From Pseudomonas viridiflava (GTDB taxonomy: Bacteria; Pseudomonadota; Gammaproteobacteria; Pseudomonadales; Pseudomonadaceae), in NCBI RefSeq assembly GCF_900583165.1, contig NZ_UTKY01000087.1, positions 1-64,000 on the forward strand: a stretch of DNA of 64,000 bases, in the 5' to 3' direction. The translations under genes were made by a program, and so were the position numbers. Numbering within the stretch: the first letter of the stretch is position 1; the number at the start of each line of letters is the position of its first letter. The notes beneath the pieces are model-generated. The model saw only the letters and a program-made list of their open reading frames with translations. It had not been told where the DNA came from and made no database searches. Shown here piece by piece: positions 36,512 to 47,519 of this stretch.

Positions 36512-36723
36512 TCAGCCGCCAGATTTCCCAGAAACCATAAACACCAACCCACCCGCCACCGCACGCTCATGACACAACCCCAACACCACCCGGCGCTCGG
36601 CGTTATCCATACGGCTCCAGCGCGTAATCTCATCCACCGTACGCTGGCAACCCGTGCAGACATCGTCTTCATCCAGCGCGCAAATACTCACGCACGGCGA
36701 CGCCACGGGGCGTTCAATCGGGT

Positions 36724-36727
<4 letters not shown>
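36512..36727 (-). CDS. DUF1289 protein
   Basis: 71-aa protein with the DUF1289 Cys pattern: CVSIC and CTGC (residues ~12-26: CVSICALDEDDVCTGCQRT), followed by EITRWSRMDNAERRVVL. The cysteines suggest a small Zn or Fe-S site. Function unknown. It overlaps the gamma-carbonic anhydrase gene upstream by 4 bp (ATGA), so the two are probably cotranscribed and coupled. Confidence 0.88.
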
Positions 36728-37248
<521 letters not shown>

Positions 37249-37286
37249 GGTGTTTCCTCACGGCATGCCATTTAAACAATGGCTTT

Positions 37287-37889
37287 TTAGATATTGATGA
37301 AGCTCTTGGGTGGCTGGTGCAGGCTGATCTTGGCGTCGTCATAGAGCAGGTTGATCAGCTCGACGATCATGATCGCCGTCAGCCCCCAGATCTTGTATTC
37401 ACCAAATCGATAACTGGGCACGTACCAACTGCGCCCCTGGTAATCGATCCTGTGGGTATGTTCGCGCGGGTCCTGTCGGAAAAAGTCCAGGGGCACGCTA
37501 AAAACCGCAGCAATCTCGGCATCGTTAGCCAGGTATTCGACGTAATCAGGGATTATTCCTACGTAAGGCGTAACCCGAATGCCGTGGAGGGAAATCAGCG
37601 GGCTCAACGGGCCAATCACTTCCACCAGACCAGGCGGCAGGCCGATTTCTTCTTCGGCTTCGCGTAAGGCGGTGAACACCAGGTCAGGGTCTTCCGGGTC
37701 GCGGCGCCCGCCAGGAAAGGCCACTTCGCCACCATGGGTCGACAAGCCACTGGCGCGCAGGGTGAGGATCAGCTCAGGTTCGTCACTGCGGGTGATCGGC
37801 ACCAGCACTGCGGCCTCGGGGAAACGCCCGTCGGTTTCCAGCGTGTGGGGAGTGTGATTGCTTACCCGGCGAAGTAGCTCGTCCAGCAT
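37287..37889 (-). CDS. NUDIX CoA pyrophosphatase (NudL type)
   Basis: 200-aa NUDIX hydrolase of the CoA-pyrophosphatase group. The CoA-specific motif LTLRASGLSTHGGEVAFPGG and the NUDIX box that follows it (GGRRDPEDPDLVFTALREAEEEIGL, with REAEEEIG) are both present. It should cut CoA or acyl-CoA to 3',5'-ADP and phosphopantetheine. It is divergent from a second NUDIX gene, with about 145 bp between the two starts. Confidence 0.9.
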   Translation of the reverse strand: MLDELLRRVSNHTPHTLETDGRFPEAAVLVPITRSDEPELILTLRASGLSTHGGEVAFPGGRRDPEDPDLVFTALREAEEEIGLPPGLVEVIGPLSPLISLHGIRVTPYVGIIPDYVEYLANDAEIAAVFSVPLDFFRQDPREHTHRIDYQGRSWYVPSYRFGEYKIWGLTAIMIVELINLLYDDAKISLHQPPKSFINI

Positions 37890-38035
37890 GAGTCATCTCG
37901 GTCTGTTGGCTACCATGCATCATGCACCAAAGCGCACGGCCGCCCAACCCCAAAACCCGGGCGGTGTCGCTAAACGACAACTTGCAGGGCCCTGCCCGCC
38001 ACGCCAAGATAGGCGCACTTCCCAGAGACCCCAGC

Positions 38036-38584
38036 ATGAATTTCTGCAGCCAGTGCGGTAAACCGGTTACCCAGCGCATCCCCGAAGGCGACGGCCGCCT
38101 GCGTTTTGTGTGCGACCACTGCTCGACCATCCACTATCAGAACCCCAATATCGTCGCTGGCACCGTGCCGGTGTGGGGTGACAAAGTGCTGCTATGCCGC
38201 CGTGCCATTGAGCCGCGCCTGGGCTACTGGACCCTGCCCGCAGGCTTTATGGAAAACGGCGAGACCGTCGAACAGGCTGCCGCCCGCGAAACCCTGGAAG
38301 AAGCCTGCGCCCGCGTGCACAACCTGAGCCTCTATACGCTGATCGATGTGCCGCATATCAACCAGGTGCATATCTTCTACCGCGCCGACCTGTCTGACCT
38401 GGACTTCGCCGCCGGCCCCGAAAGCCTCGAAGTGCAGCTGTTCGACGAGGCCGACATCCCTTGGTCCGAGCTGGCCTTCCGCACGGTTGGGCGCACCTTG
38501 GAATACTTTTTCGCCGACCGTCGGCAGCAGTCATTTCCGGTGCGCAGCGAGGCGGTGCCGCCGCTGGGCAAGCCTGCTCCATAA
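38036..38584 (+). CDS. NUDIX hydrolase with N-terminal zinc ribbon
   Basis: 182 aa: an N-terminal C4 zinc ribbon (CSQCGK ... CDHCST) and a NUDIX domain with WTLPAGFMENGETVEQAAARETLEEACARV. The combination is found in NudC-like ADP-ribose or NADH-type pyrophosphatases, but the protein lacks the long NudC N-terminal region, so the substrate is unknown. The ATG at 38036 gives MNFCSQCGKP, placing the zinc ribbon at the N-terminus. A transpeptidase gene begins 19 bp after its stop. Confidence 0.88.
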   Translation: MNFCSQCGKPVTQRIPEGDGRLRFVCDHCSTIHYQNPNIVAGTVPVWGDKVLLCRRAIEPRLGYWTLPAGFMENGETVEQAAARETLEEACARVHNLSLYTLIDVPHINQVHIFYRADLSDLDFAAGPESLEVQLFDEADIPWSELAFRTVGRTLEYFFADRRQQSFPVRSEAVPPLGKPAP

Positions 38585-38603
38585 CATCAGGGATACCGTT
38601 TCA

Positions 38604-39107
38604 ATGCGTTGGTTGCTCGCTCTGCTCTGCCTGTCGTTCGCCACCCTGTCGCCAGCGGCCATCCAGGAAACCCTGGGCGGCAAGACTGTCGAGAAAGTGC
38701 TGGTGCTCAAGTCCGCCCACCAGTTGCAGTTGATCAATGACGGCAAGCCCCTCAAGACTTATCGCATTTCATTGGGCAAGAACCCCAAGGGCCACAAGCT
38801 GATCGAGGGCGATCGCCGCACGCCCGAAGGCCTTTACTGGCTCGACTGGCGCAAAACCAGCGAACGTTTCAACCTGGCCATGCACATTTCCTACCCGAAT
38901 ATCAGCGACGCCGCACGCGCCCGCCGCGAAGGTGTGAAGCCTGGCAGCATGATCATGATCCACGGCACCCCCGACACCGAGGACTACCCGGAACAGTGGT
39001 TCCATACCCTGGACTGGACCGACGGCTGCATTGGCATGCGCAACGTCGACATGCGCGAAGTCTGGAACCTGGTCAAAGACGGCACGCTGATCGAAATTCG
39101 TCCGTAA
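38604..39107 (+). CDS. L,D-transpeptidase (YkuD/ErfK domain)
   Basis: 167 aa with a signal peptide (MRWLLALLCLSFATLSPA, about residues 1-18). The YkuD catalytic motif is complete: H in MIMIHGTPDTED and the Cys in WTDGCIGMRN. Such enzymes form 3-3 cross-links in peptidoglycan or attach lipoproteins. The short single-domain form without LysM suggests a minor periplasmic enzyme. The ATG at 38604 is chosen since it gives the signal peptide; the longer frame overlaps the NUDIX gene. Confidence 0.9.
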   Translation: MRWLLALLCLSFATLSPAAIQETLGGKTVEKVLVLKSAHQLQLINDGKPLKTYRISLGKNPKGHKLIEGDRRTPEGLYWLDWRKTSERFNLAMHISYPNISDAARARREGVKPGSMIMIHGTPDTEDYPEQWFHTLDWTDGCIGMRNVDMREVWNLVKDGTLIEIRP

Positions 39108-39222
39108 TCGCCTACCGTTCGTAAATTAATTCAAAAAAATTTCCCCTCCTCGCTGATGCCTGCCGGTGAATACCAGTTCATCCCGGTGGGCTGCGCCGTT
39201 CTGCGCGCGATAAAGACCTCTC

Positions 39223-39240
39223 TAATACCACTTTATACCA
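39223..39240 (-). promoter_or_regulatory. NagR operator-like site 1
   Basis: On the minus strand this reads TGGTATAAAGTGGTATTA, two direct TGGTAT half-sites. It is 55 bp from site 2 and in the opposite orientation. Both lie in the 263-bp intergenic region ahead of nagR, which has no other feature I could support. The link to NagR (GntR family) is inferred from position and repetition. Confidence 0.6.
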
Positions 39241-39295
39241 AGCCCTATTACAGAGCCTCTAAACCAATGCCTGCACCGTTTTGGCTGCATTGACA

Positions 39296-39314
39296 TGGTA
39301 TTTAAGTGGTATTA
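39296..39314 (+). promoter_or_regulatory. NagR operator-like site 2
   Basis: Reads TGGTATTTAAGTGGTATTA, the same TGGTAT...TGGTATTA pair as site 1 with one extra base between half-sites. It ends 57 bp before the nagR start, a position suited to repression of the nag operon. Confidence 0.6.
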
Positions 39315-39370
39315 ATTTCCGGCCACTACCGGGCGACAACACTCCAATAACCGCATCGGAAACCTGACAG

Positions 39371-40129
39371 ATGAACCCCATCCTGGCCCTGCGCCCCGAC
39401 GACACACAATCCACGCCGCTGTACCTGCAATTGGCGCGCAAGCTGGAAGCTGCGATCCACGCCGGCCAGTGGACCTCCGAACAGGCGCTGCCGTCGGAGC
39501 GGGTGCTCAGCGAGCAGTTGAGCATCTCGCGAGTGACCGCCCGCAAGGCGCTGGAAGTGCTGTTTGCCCAAGGGTTGATACGCCGCAATCAAGGCTCCGG
39601 CACCTATATTTCGCCGCGTCTGGAACAGCCACTGTCACGCCTGTCGGGCTTTAGCGAGATGTTGCGGCTCAAGGGCTTTGTGCCCAGCTCACAGTGGCTG
39701 GAGCGTGAAATTACCCAGCCGACCCACGAAGAAATGATTCGCCTGGGGTTGTCTCCCGCCGACAAAGTGGCGCGCCTCAAGCGTTTGCGTAAGGCCGATG
39801 ACACCGTGATGGCCATTGAAATGTCCACCCTGCCCGCCTCGGTGCTGCCGCACCCACAAGCCATTGGCAACTCGCTGTACGAATACCTGGAAGGCATCGG
39901 CAAACCTGTGGTGCGTGCCCTGCAACATATCCAGGCGATCAACGCCTCGGATGAGTTCGCCAGGCTGGTGGGCATCGCCCCCGGCACCGCCATGCTGCTG
40001 ATGACCCGGGTCGGCTACACCGCCGACAACACGCCGATCGAAATCACCGACACCTACTGCCGCAATGACTACTACGACTTCGTCGCTGAGCTGCGCCGCC
40101 ACGACTATTCCGCTGAACTGCGAATTTAG
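39371..40129 (+). CDS. nagR: GntR/HutC-family regulator NagR
   Basis: 252 aa: an N-terminal winged helix (about 10-80, with LARKLEAAIHAGQWTSEQALPSERVLSEQLSISRVTARKALE) and a C-terminal UTRA sensor domain (about 95-245). Related proteins bind amino-sugar phosphates and repress GlcNAc genes. It is first in the nag operon, 10 bp before nagA, and probably represses its own operon from the two sites upstream. Autorepression and the ligand (GlcN6P or GlcNAc6P) are inferred. Confidence 0.88.
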   Translation: MNPILALRPDDTQSTPLYLQLARKLEAAIHAGQWTSEQALPSERVLSEQLSISRVTARKALEVLFAQGLIRRNQGSGTYISPRLEQPLSRLSGFSEMLRLKGFVPSSQWLEREITQPTHEEMIRLGLSPADKVARLKRLRKADDTVMAIEMSTLPASVLPHPQAIGNSLYEYLEGIGKPVVRALQHIQAINASDEFARLVGIAPGTAMLLMTRVGYTADNTPIEITDTYCRNDYYDFVAELRRHDYSAELRI

Positions 40130-40139
40130 AGAACTGCCC

Positions 40140-41226
<1,087 letters not shown>

Positions 41227-41246
<20 letters not shown>

Positions 41247-42249
41247 AGAGGCCCTGGCCTCCTGCGACGCCGTCGCCACCCAATTGCAACGCCTGGAGCC
41301 GCTGCTGGAAGAAATTGCCGGCCGCCTGCGCCGCCAGCCACCGCAAGTAGCGATGACCATCGCCCGGGGCAGTTCTGACCATGCCGCCAGCTACTTCGCC
41401 TATTTGGCCATGCAGCATGTGGGCATCCCGGTAGCGTCGTTGCCGATGTCGGTGGTGACCTTGCTGCAAGCACCGATGAAGGTCAGCGGCCAGGTAGCGT
41501 TCGGGTTCTCGCAGTCGGGCCAAAGCCCGGACCTGGTCAACAGCCTGCGCCTGCTGCGTAAACGCGGCGCCCTGAGCATCTCATTGGTCAACGCCGAAGA
41601 CTCGCCGCTGGAAGCCGCCTGCGAATTCCACGTGCCACTGTGCGCCGGGCCTGAACTCAGTGTGGCCGCGACCAAAAGCTTTATCGCCACCCTCAGCGCC
41701 AGCGCGCTGTTGATCGGCCACTGGAACCAGGACGCGCAACTGCTGCAAGCCTGCAAGGCCTTGCCCGATGACTTGCGCTCAGCCGCCCAACAGGATTGGA
41801 GCAGCGCGATTGATGCCCTGCGCGACTGCCAGCAATTGATGGTGATCGGCCGTGGCGCCGGCTTTGCCATCGCCCAGGAAGCCGCGCTCAAGCTCAAGGA
41901 AACCTCGGCGATTCAGGCCGAAGCCTTTAGCAGCGCCGAAGTGCGCCACGGCCCGATGGCCCTGATCGGCGACAACTACCCGCTGCTGGTCTTCGCCCCA
42001 CGCGGCGCCGAGCAACCCGGCCTGCTGAGCCTGGCCGCCGACATGCGCCAGCGTGGCGCCCGCGTATTGCTGGCCGCGCCGGACGATGTCGCCGAACGCG
42101 ACCTTACCTTGGGCCGCGCCGAACACCCGAGCCTCGACCCGATCCTGGCGATCCAGAGCTTTTACGTGATGGCGGCAGGTTTGGCGGTGGCCCGAGGCAT
42201 GGACCCCGACCAACCGCGTCACCTGAGCAAAGTTACCCGCACTCACTGA
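41227..42249 (+). CDS. GlmS-like SIS-domain glucosamine-6-P deaminase (NagB2 type)
   Basis: 340-aa protein with two SIS domains, equal to the isomerase half of GlmS without the glutaminase half. ARGSSDHAASYFAYL and FSQSGQSPDLV mark the sugar-phosphate site, and KETSAIQAEAFSSAEVRHGP lies in the second domain. In operons without classical nagB, such proteins convert GlcN-6-P to fructose-6-P and ammonia. Start is TTG at 41227, supported by AAGGAG 6 bp upstream, inside the end of nagA, so translation is coupled. Function is inferred from context and family. Confidence 0.88.
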
Positions 42250-42263
42250 GTGGCGTTTTCCTG

Positions 42264-44792
42264 ATGAGTACCGTGCCCATGTCCAACAACAATAATGAAT
42301 TGACCCTCAGTGCCCCCTTAAGCGGACCGGTGCTGGCCCTGGGCAACGTTCCCGATGAAGTGTTCGCCAGCGGCACCCTGGGCGACGGTATCGCCATCGA
42401 CCCGCTTAACGATTGCCTGCACGCACCCTGTGACGGGGTGATCATCCATGTCGCCCGCACCGGGCATGCGCTGACGATTCGCGCTGCCAACGGTGCCGAA
42501 GTGCTGATGCATGTGGGCATCGACACGGTGGAATTGAATGGCGAAGGGTTTGCCTTGCTGGTCAAGGACGGCGCGCGCGTGAGCAAGGGCCAGGCCTTGG
42601 TGCAGTTTGATCTGGACCGGATTGCGCGGCAGTGTCGCAGCCTGGTCAGCCTGATAATTCTTACGAACGGCGAACGCTTTGAGCTACGGCCCGTTGCCGG
42701 GAAATCCGTCAAGGTGGGCGAGCCATTACTGCAAATCGTTGCGCGCTCGGCGGCGCCGACTCAATCGTCTGTGGATAACTCGCTCGCCGAGTGCAGCGCC
42801 ACTGTGCGCATCACCCATCGTGGCGGTTTACATGCGCGTCCGGCGGCGCTGATTCGCAAGACTGCCTTGGGCTTCAGCAGCCAGGCGCAGCTGCACTATG
42901 GCGATAAAAGCGCGCCGTGTGACAGCCTGATTGGCTTGATGGGGCTGGGCATTGGCGAAGGTGATGAAATACGCGTGAGCTGTCGCGGCAAGGATGCCCA
43001 GGCCGCCCTGCAGGCGCTGGTCGCTGCCTTGTCTGCTGCCATAAAAGAAGAGCACCACGCCCCGGCCTTTACCGACACGCCCCGCCGGGTCAATACCGAA
43101 GCGGGTGTGTTGCAAGGCGTATGTGCCGCGCCGGGCCTGGCCTGCGGCCCCCTGTTTCGCCTGACCGGTATTGAGCTGCCGGCAGACACTGAAAACCATG
43201 TCGCCGATGAGCAGCTGCAACGCCTGGACGCCGCCCTGGAGCACGTGCGCAGCGAAATCCGCATGACCTTGAACCTCGCCCGCCAGCGCAAGAACGTCGA
43301 AGAAGAAGACATCTTCGCCGCCCACCTCGCCCTGCTGGAAGACCCGGCCTTACTGGACGCTGCCACCCGTGCCATCGAACACGGCAGCGCTGCCACCCAC
43401 GCCTGGCGTGATGCAATCCAGGCCCAATGCGCAGTATTGCTGGCGCTGGGCAAGCCGTTGTTTGCCGAACGTGCCAATGACCTGCGCGACCTGCAACAAC
43501 GGGTACTGCGGGCATTGCTCGGTGAAGCCTGGCATTTCGAATTGCCAGCGGGCGCGATTGTCAGCGCCCATGAGTTGACCCCTTCTGACTTGCTGCAACT
43601 GAGTGCGCAACAGGCGGCCGGTATCTGCATGGCCGAAGGCGGCGCGACGTCCCATGTGGCGATTCTGGCCCGTGGCAAAGGCTTGCCCTGCTTGGTCGCA
43701 TTGGGCGCCGAAGTACTCGACGTGCCCCAAGGTCAGCGCGTGGTTCTGGACGCCGCCAACGGTCGCCTCGAACTGGCGCCCAGTGAGGCTCGCCACGCCG
43801 AAGTACACCAGATTCGCGACGCGCAGACACTGCGGCGCCAGCAGCAACAGGCCCAAGCGCAGGAACCGGCACACACCACCGATGGCTTGAGGGTTGAAAT
43901 CGCCGCCAACGTCGCCTCCAGTGCCGAGGCCCAGGTGGCGTACGAAAACGGCGCTGATGGCGTAGGCCTGCTGCGCACCGAATTTCTCTTCGTCGACCGC
44001 CGTACCGCGCCGGATGAGCAGGAGCAACGTCAGGCTTACCAAGCCGTGCTGGATGCCATGGGCGACAAGTCGGTGATCATCCGCACCATCGATGTGGGCG
44101 GCGACAAGCAACTCGATTACCTGCCGCTGCCCGTCGAAGCGAATCCGGTATTAGGCCTGCGCGGTATTCGCATGGCTCAGGTGCGCCCTGAGTTGCTTGA
44201 TCAGCAACTGCGTGCGCTGCTGCAAGTCTCGCCGCTGGAACGGTGCCGCATCCTGTTGCCGATGGTCAGTGAGGTGGATGAACTGCTGCAGATTCGCCAG
44301 CGACTGGATGAACTGTGCGTGGAGCTCGAACTGACCCAACGCCCCGAACTGGGCGTGATGATCGAAGTGCCCGCCGCCGCGCTGATGGCCGAGCAGTTGG
44401 CCAAGCATGCAGACTTTTTGTCGATCGGCACCAACGACCTGTCCCAGTACACCCTGGCGATGGACCGCGACCACGCCGGCCTCGCAGCCCGTGTCGATGC
44501 GCTGCACCCAGCATTGCTGCGGCTGATCGCCCAGACCTGCGCGGGCGCGGCCAAACATGGGCGTTGGGTCGGCGTGTGTGGCGCCCTCGCCTCTGACCCG
44601 TTGGCCACGCCGGTACTCGTCGGCCTGGGCGTCAGCGAGCTGTCGGTGAGCCCACCACAGATCGGCGAAATCAAGGACCGCGTCCGCCACCTGGACGCGG
44701 CGCAATGCCGGCAACTCAGCCAAGGCCTACTCGACCTGAGCAGCGCCAAGGCCGTTCGCCAAGCCTGTCAACACCACTGGCCGTTGAGCTAA
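42264..44792 (+). CDS. PTS EIIA(Glc)-HPr-EI fusion protein of the nag operon
   Basis: 842-aa PTS phosphocarrier that takes phosphate from PEP (EI), through HPr, to EIIA and then to NagE. Domains: EIIA-Glc 10-165 with H83 (VLMHVGIDTVEL), HPr about 180-265 with H190 (GGLHARPAALI), EI about 285-842 with H464 in EGGATSHVAIL and the PEP-binding C-terminal barrel (RTEFLF, MIEVPAAA). All three phosphorylation His residues are present. The gene follows nagB2 by 14 bp and precedes nagE by 24 bp. The homologue in P. aeruginosa GlcNAc PTS (PtsP-like NagF) supports the call. Confidence 0.95.
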   Translation: MSTVPMSNNNNELTLSAPLSGPVLALGNVPDEVFASGTLGDGIAIDPLNDCLHAPCDGVIIHVARTGHALTIRAANGAEVLMHVGIDTVELNGEGFALLVKDGARVSKGQALVQFDLDRIARQCRSLVSLIILTNGERFELRPVAGKSVKVGEPLLQIVARSAAPTQSSVDNSLAECSATVRITHRGGLHARPAALIRKTALGFSSQAQLHYGDKSAPCDSLIGLMGLGIGEGDEIRVSCRGKDAQAALQALVAALSAAIKEEHHAPAFTDTPRRVNTEAGVLQGVCAAPGLACGPLFRLTGIELPADTENHVADEQLQRLDAALEHVRSEIRMTLNLARQRKNVEEEDIFAAHLALLEDPALLDAATRAIEHGSAATHAWRDAIQAQCAVLLALGKPLFAERANDLRDLQQRVLRALLGEAWHFELPAGAIVSAHELTPSDLLQLSAQQAAGICMAEGGATSHVAILARGKGLPCLVALGAEVLDVPQGQRVVLDAANGRLELAPSEARHAEVHQIRDAQTLRRQQQQAQAQEPAHTTDGLRVEIAANVASSAEAQVAYENGADGVGLLRTEFLFVDRRTAPDEQEQRQAYQAVLDAMGDKSVIIRTIDVGGDKQLDYLPLPVEANPVLGLRGIRMAQVRPELLDQQLRALLQVSPLERCRILLPMVSEVDELLQIRQRLDELCVELELTQRPELGVMIEVPAAALMAEQLAKHADFLSIGTNDLSQYTLAMDRDHAGLAARVDALHPALLRLIAQTCAGAAKHGRWVGVCGALASDPLATPVLVGLGVSELSVSPPQIGEIKDRVRHLDAAQCRQLSQGLLDLSSAKAVRQACQHHWPLS

Positions 44793-44816
44793 CAACAAGA
44801 AAAAAGGAGACTCGCC

Positions 44817-46523
44817 ATGTATCAACACTTTATCGAAGGCCTGCAACGCCTCGGCCGTGCGCTGATGCTGCCGATTGCGATTTTGCCCATCGCCGGCCTG
44901 CTGCTGCGCCTGGGCGACACCGATCTTTTGAACATTGCGGTGATGCACGATGCCGGGCAGGCGATCTTCGCCAACCTGGCGCTGATCTTCGCCATCGGCA
45001 TCGCCGTGGGGTTTGCCCGCGACAACAATGGCACGGCGGGGCTTGCCGGCGCGATTGGTTACCTGGTGATGATCTCCACCCTCAAGGTGATGGATACGAC
45101 CATCAACATGGGGATGCTCGCCGGTATCGCCAGTGGCCTGATGGCGGGTGGGCTGTATAACCGCTTCAAGGACATCAAGCTGCCGGAGTACTTGGCGTTC
45201 TTTGGTGGGCGACGGTTTGTGCCGATTGTCACCGGGTTCTCGGCGGTCGGGCTGGGGGTGGTCTTTGGCTTGATCTGGCCGCCGATCCAGCATGGCATCA
45301 ACAGTTTTGGCGTGTTGCTGATGGAAAGTGGCAGCCTGGGGGCCTTCGTCTTCGGCGTGTTTAACCGCCTGCTGATCGTCACCGGGTTGCACCATATCCT
45401 CAACAATATGGCGTGGTTTGTGTTTGGTAGCTTTACCGATCCCGTGACAGGCGCAGTGGTCACTGGCGACCTCACCCGTTATTTTGCGGGCGACCCGAAA
45501 GGCGGCCAGTTCATGACCGGCATGTTCCCGGTGATGCTGTTTGGCCTGCCCGCGGCGTGCCTGGCGATGTATCGCAATGCGCTGCCAGAACGGCGCAAGG
45601 TGATGGGCGGGATATTCCTGTCGATGGCCCTGACCTCGTTTTTGACCGGGGTGACCGAGCCGATTGAGTTTGCGTTTATGTTCCTCGCACCGTTTCTGTA
45701 TTTGCTGCATGCCTTGCTGACGGGCCTGTCGATGGCGGTCACCAATATGCTGAATATCCACCTTGGGTTTACCTTCTCTGGTGGGTTTATCGACATGGTG
45801 CTCGGTTGGGGCAAGTCCACCAATGGGTGGCTGGTGGTGCCGGTTGGGGTGGCGTACTCGGTGATCTACTACACGGTGTTCAGCTACTGCATCCGTCGCT
45901 TCAACCTGAAGACGCCGGGGCGTGAGGATATCCAGGTGGTGCAGGCTGAGGTGATGACCGATAACCAGCGCGCCAGCGCATACATCCGGGCGTTGGGCGG
46001 TGCTTCGAATCTGTTGAGCGTGGGGGCGTGCACAACCCGACTGCGCCTGGACATGGTGGATCGCAACAAAGCGGTGGATGCGGAGTTGAAAGCACTGGGT
46101 GCCATGGCCGTTGTAAGGCCGGGCAATGGCGGGAGTTTGCAGGTGGTGGTCGGGCCGATGGCTGACAGCATTGCCGATGAGATTCGCTTGGCGATGCCTG
46201 GGTTTGTAGCCGCCGAGCCCGCCGCCGTTGCGCCTGTGGATAAGCTGGCGGCGGTGAATATCCAGGAAGGCGAAAAATGGCTGAACGCTTTGGGTGGCCG
46301 GGCCAATGTGCGGCAGTTGGAAGCGGTGGCAATCACCCGGTTGCGGGTGGAATTGGGGGATGACTCGGTGTTGTCCGAAGATCAGCTTGTGGCGCTAGGA
46401 TGTCAGGGTATCACCCAGCTCGACAGCGGGGTTTGGCACCTGTTGATTGGTGACAAGGCTTCGGGGTTGGGTGAGGTGTTGGAGCGGTTGGTCAGTGGTC
46501 GGCAGATTGGGGCTGGTGCCTAG
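44817..46523 (+). CDS. nagE: GlcNAc PTS permease EIIC-EIIB-EIIB' (NagE)
   Basis: 568-aa membrane permease that imports and phosphorylates N-acetylglucosamine. EIIC domain about 1-360 (about ten membrane segments, with GLQRLGRALMLPIAILPIAGLLLRLG and GVTEPIEFAFMF). An EIIB domain follows with the phosphorylated C405 (GACTTRLRL). A second, C-terminal EIIB-like domain (about 478-560) has Ala505 at the equivalent position (VAITRLRV), so it cannot be phosphorylated there. It lacks its own EIIA, which is provided by the fusion protein upstream. AAGGAG precedes the ATG. Confidence 0.95.
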   Translation: MYQHFIEGLQRLGRALMLPIAILPIAGLLLRLGDTDLLNIAVMHDAGQAIFANLALIFAIGIAVGFARDNNGTAGLAGAIGYLVMISTLKVMDTTINMGMLAGIASGLMAGGLYNRFKDIKLPEYLAFFGGRRFVPIVTGFSAVGLGVVFGLIWPPIQHGINSFGVLLMESGSLGAFVFGVFNRLLIVTGLHHILNNMAWFVFGSFTDPVTGAVVTGDLTRYFAGDPKGGQFMTGMFPVMLFGLPAACLAMYRNALPERRKVMGGIFLSMALTSFLTGVTEPIEFAFMFLAPFLYLLHALLTGLSMAVTNMLNIHLGFTFSGGFIDMVLGWGKSTNGWLVVPVGVAYSVIYYTVFSYCIRRFNLKTPGREDIQVVQAEVMTDNQRASAYIRALGGASNLLSVGACTTRLRLDMVDRNKAVDAELKALGAMAVVRPGNGGSLQVVVGPMADSIADEIRLAMPGFVAAEPAAVAPVDKLAAVNIQEGEKWLNALGGRANVRQLEAVAITRLRVELGDDSVLSEDQLVALGCQGITQLDSGVWHLLIGDKASGLGEVLERLVSGRQIGAGA

Positions 46524-46555
46524 ATCTTCATCGCCTGCCTAGGCTTCATCGGGTT

Positions 46556-46864
46556 TTAACTGGTGGTGGATGATTTGAATTCAGGCACCTCATTCAAATC
46601 CAACACCCGATCCACCATCAACTGGATGCCTTCAAGCATCCGGTGAATGCCCAGTGCGATATCTCGCTGAACGCCGTCGACTTCAAAGGCCAAATGGCCC
46701 ATCAGCGCCTGCACTGAGGCAATATCCTGGGCGGCATTGGCAAGGAGGGTTTCGCTGTCGAGACTGGGGCGGATGGTGAAGATTTGGTCGTTGGGCTGAT
46801 CGTCAACCGGCTGGGACATGGCGTCAGAAATGCTTGAATCAGATCGTAAGTCGTTGCTGACCAT
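46556..46864 (-). CDS. DUF6124-like small protein
   Basis: 102 aa, resembling the Pseudomonas DUF6124 family: IFTIRPSLDSETLLANAAQDIASVQALMGHLAFEVDGVQRDIALGIHRMLEG. Function unknown; the last two-thirds are predicted helical. The ATG at 46864 with TGGAG nearby is preferred to the longer frame at 46927. It is convergent with nagE. Its upstream region carries the element also found ahead of the nucleotidyltransferase gene. Confidence 0.75.
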   Translation of the reverse strand: MVSNDLRSDSSISDAMSQPVDDQPNDQIFTIRPSLDSETLLANAAQDIASVQALMGHLAFEVDGVQRDIALGIHRMLEGIQLMVDRVLDLNEVPEFKSSTTS

Positions 46865-46932
46865 CGTAAAACTCCATTCGGAATAGGCTCCTGGTGACAA
46901 TTTCAGGCTTGCAGTCCCGGTCGCCATATTGA

Positions 46933-46993
46933 TAGCGACCTGGGAAGACTAGTGAGGCAAGTTCCGAGGGACAACCTGAAAGACACGTCGGAA
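46933..46993 (-). repeat. Upstream element, copy A
   Basis: 61 bp that match 48213-48273 at 51 positions, in the same orientation. The most conserved core is TTCCGAGGGACAACCTGAAA. It starts 69 bp upstream of the DUF6124 start codon, just as copy B does for the nucleotidyltransferase. It probably includes a promoter or regulatory site, but I could not assign clear -35/-10 boxes. Confidence 0.8.
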
Positions 46994-47027
46994 ATTTCCG
47001 AGAGTTGAAGATATTGCAGACAAGAAA

Positions 47028-47047
47028 AACCCGGCCGAGGCCGGGTT
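47028..47047 (-). terminator. Terminator of the nucleotidyltransferase cassette
   Basis: AACCCGGC-CGAG-GCCGGGTT hairpin (8-bp stem) followed on the minus strand by TTTTTCTTG. It lies about 20 bp after the stop of the 150-aa gene. Confidence 0.85.
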
Positions 47048-47066
47048 CTTTAATCGATATCTACAG

Positions 47067-47519
47067 CTAGTCTGATGCCCCACGCTGTTGCGCCTCGTAA
47101 TGGCGGGTCTGAAATGGCATCAACGCCTGAACCTTCAAGCCCAGCCCCTCGCTCAGCCCCCAAGACACAGCCAACTCATCACGTCGATTACGCAGCGCAA
47201 CAGTGCCCAGTGATTTCACAACTTGCTTGGAAGCAGACGCCGAAAACAGCTCCAGTGCTTTCTGTGCCTCCAAAACTCGGCTATCCGTTACACACGAAAA
47301 CCGCGTGAAGCGTTCAAGCAGATAGCCCGCACGACGCACCTCCAACTCACTGGAGTGACCGTCCAGGAAATCCTTCACTTCGCCCACTAGATTCACATCC
47401 GAGTACCACACTGCTTTCGCGGCACTAACAAGCGCATCGTCATCAGCCTGATTCAGCGGATTTTTAACCAACGCATTCAGGGCGGATGAGAGGAGAGGAC
47501 CGTTAAAAGGCTTCACCAT
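47067..47519 (-). CDS. Unknown protein paired with nucleotidyltransferase
   Basis: 150-aa soluble, mostly helical protein with no recognised family. It overlaps the upstream nucleotidyltransferase gene by 17 bp and has GGAG 8 bp ahead of the ATG, so expression is tied to that gene. A charged centre (GHSSELEVRRAGYLLERFTRF) and a Gln/Arg-rich end (RHYEAQQRGASD) are seen. A partner such as an antitoxin or specificity factor is possible, but this rests only on gene pairing. Confidence 0.75.
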   Translation of the reverse strand: MVKPFNGPLLSSALNALVKNPLNQADDDALVSAAKAVWYSDVNLVGEVKDFLDGHSSELEVRRAGYLLERFTRFSCVTDSRVLEAQKALELFSASASKQVVKSLGTVALRNRRDELAVSWGLSEGLGLKVQALMPFQTRHYEAQQRGASD

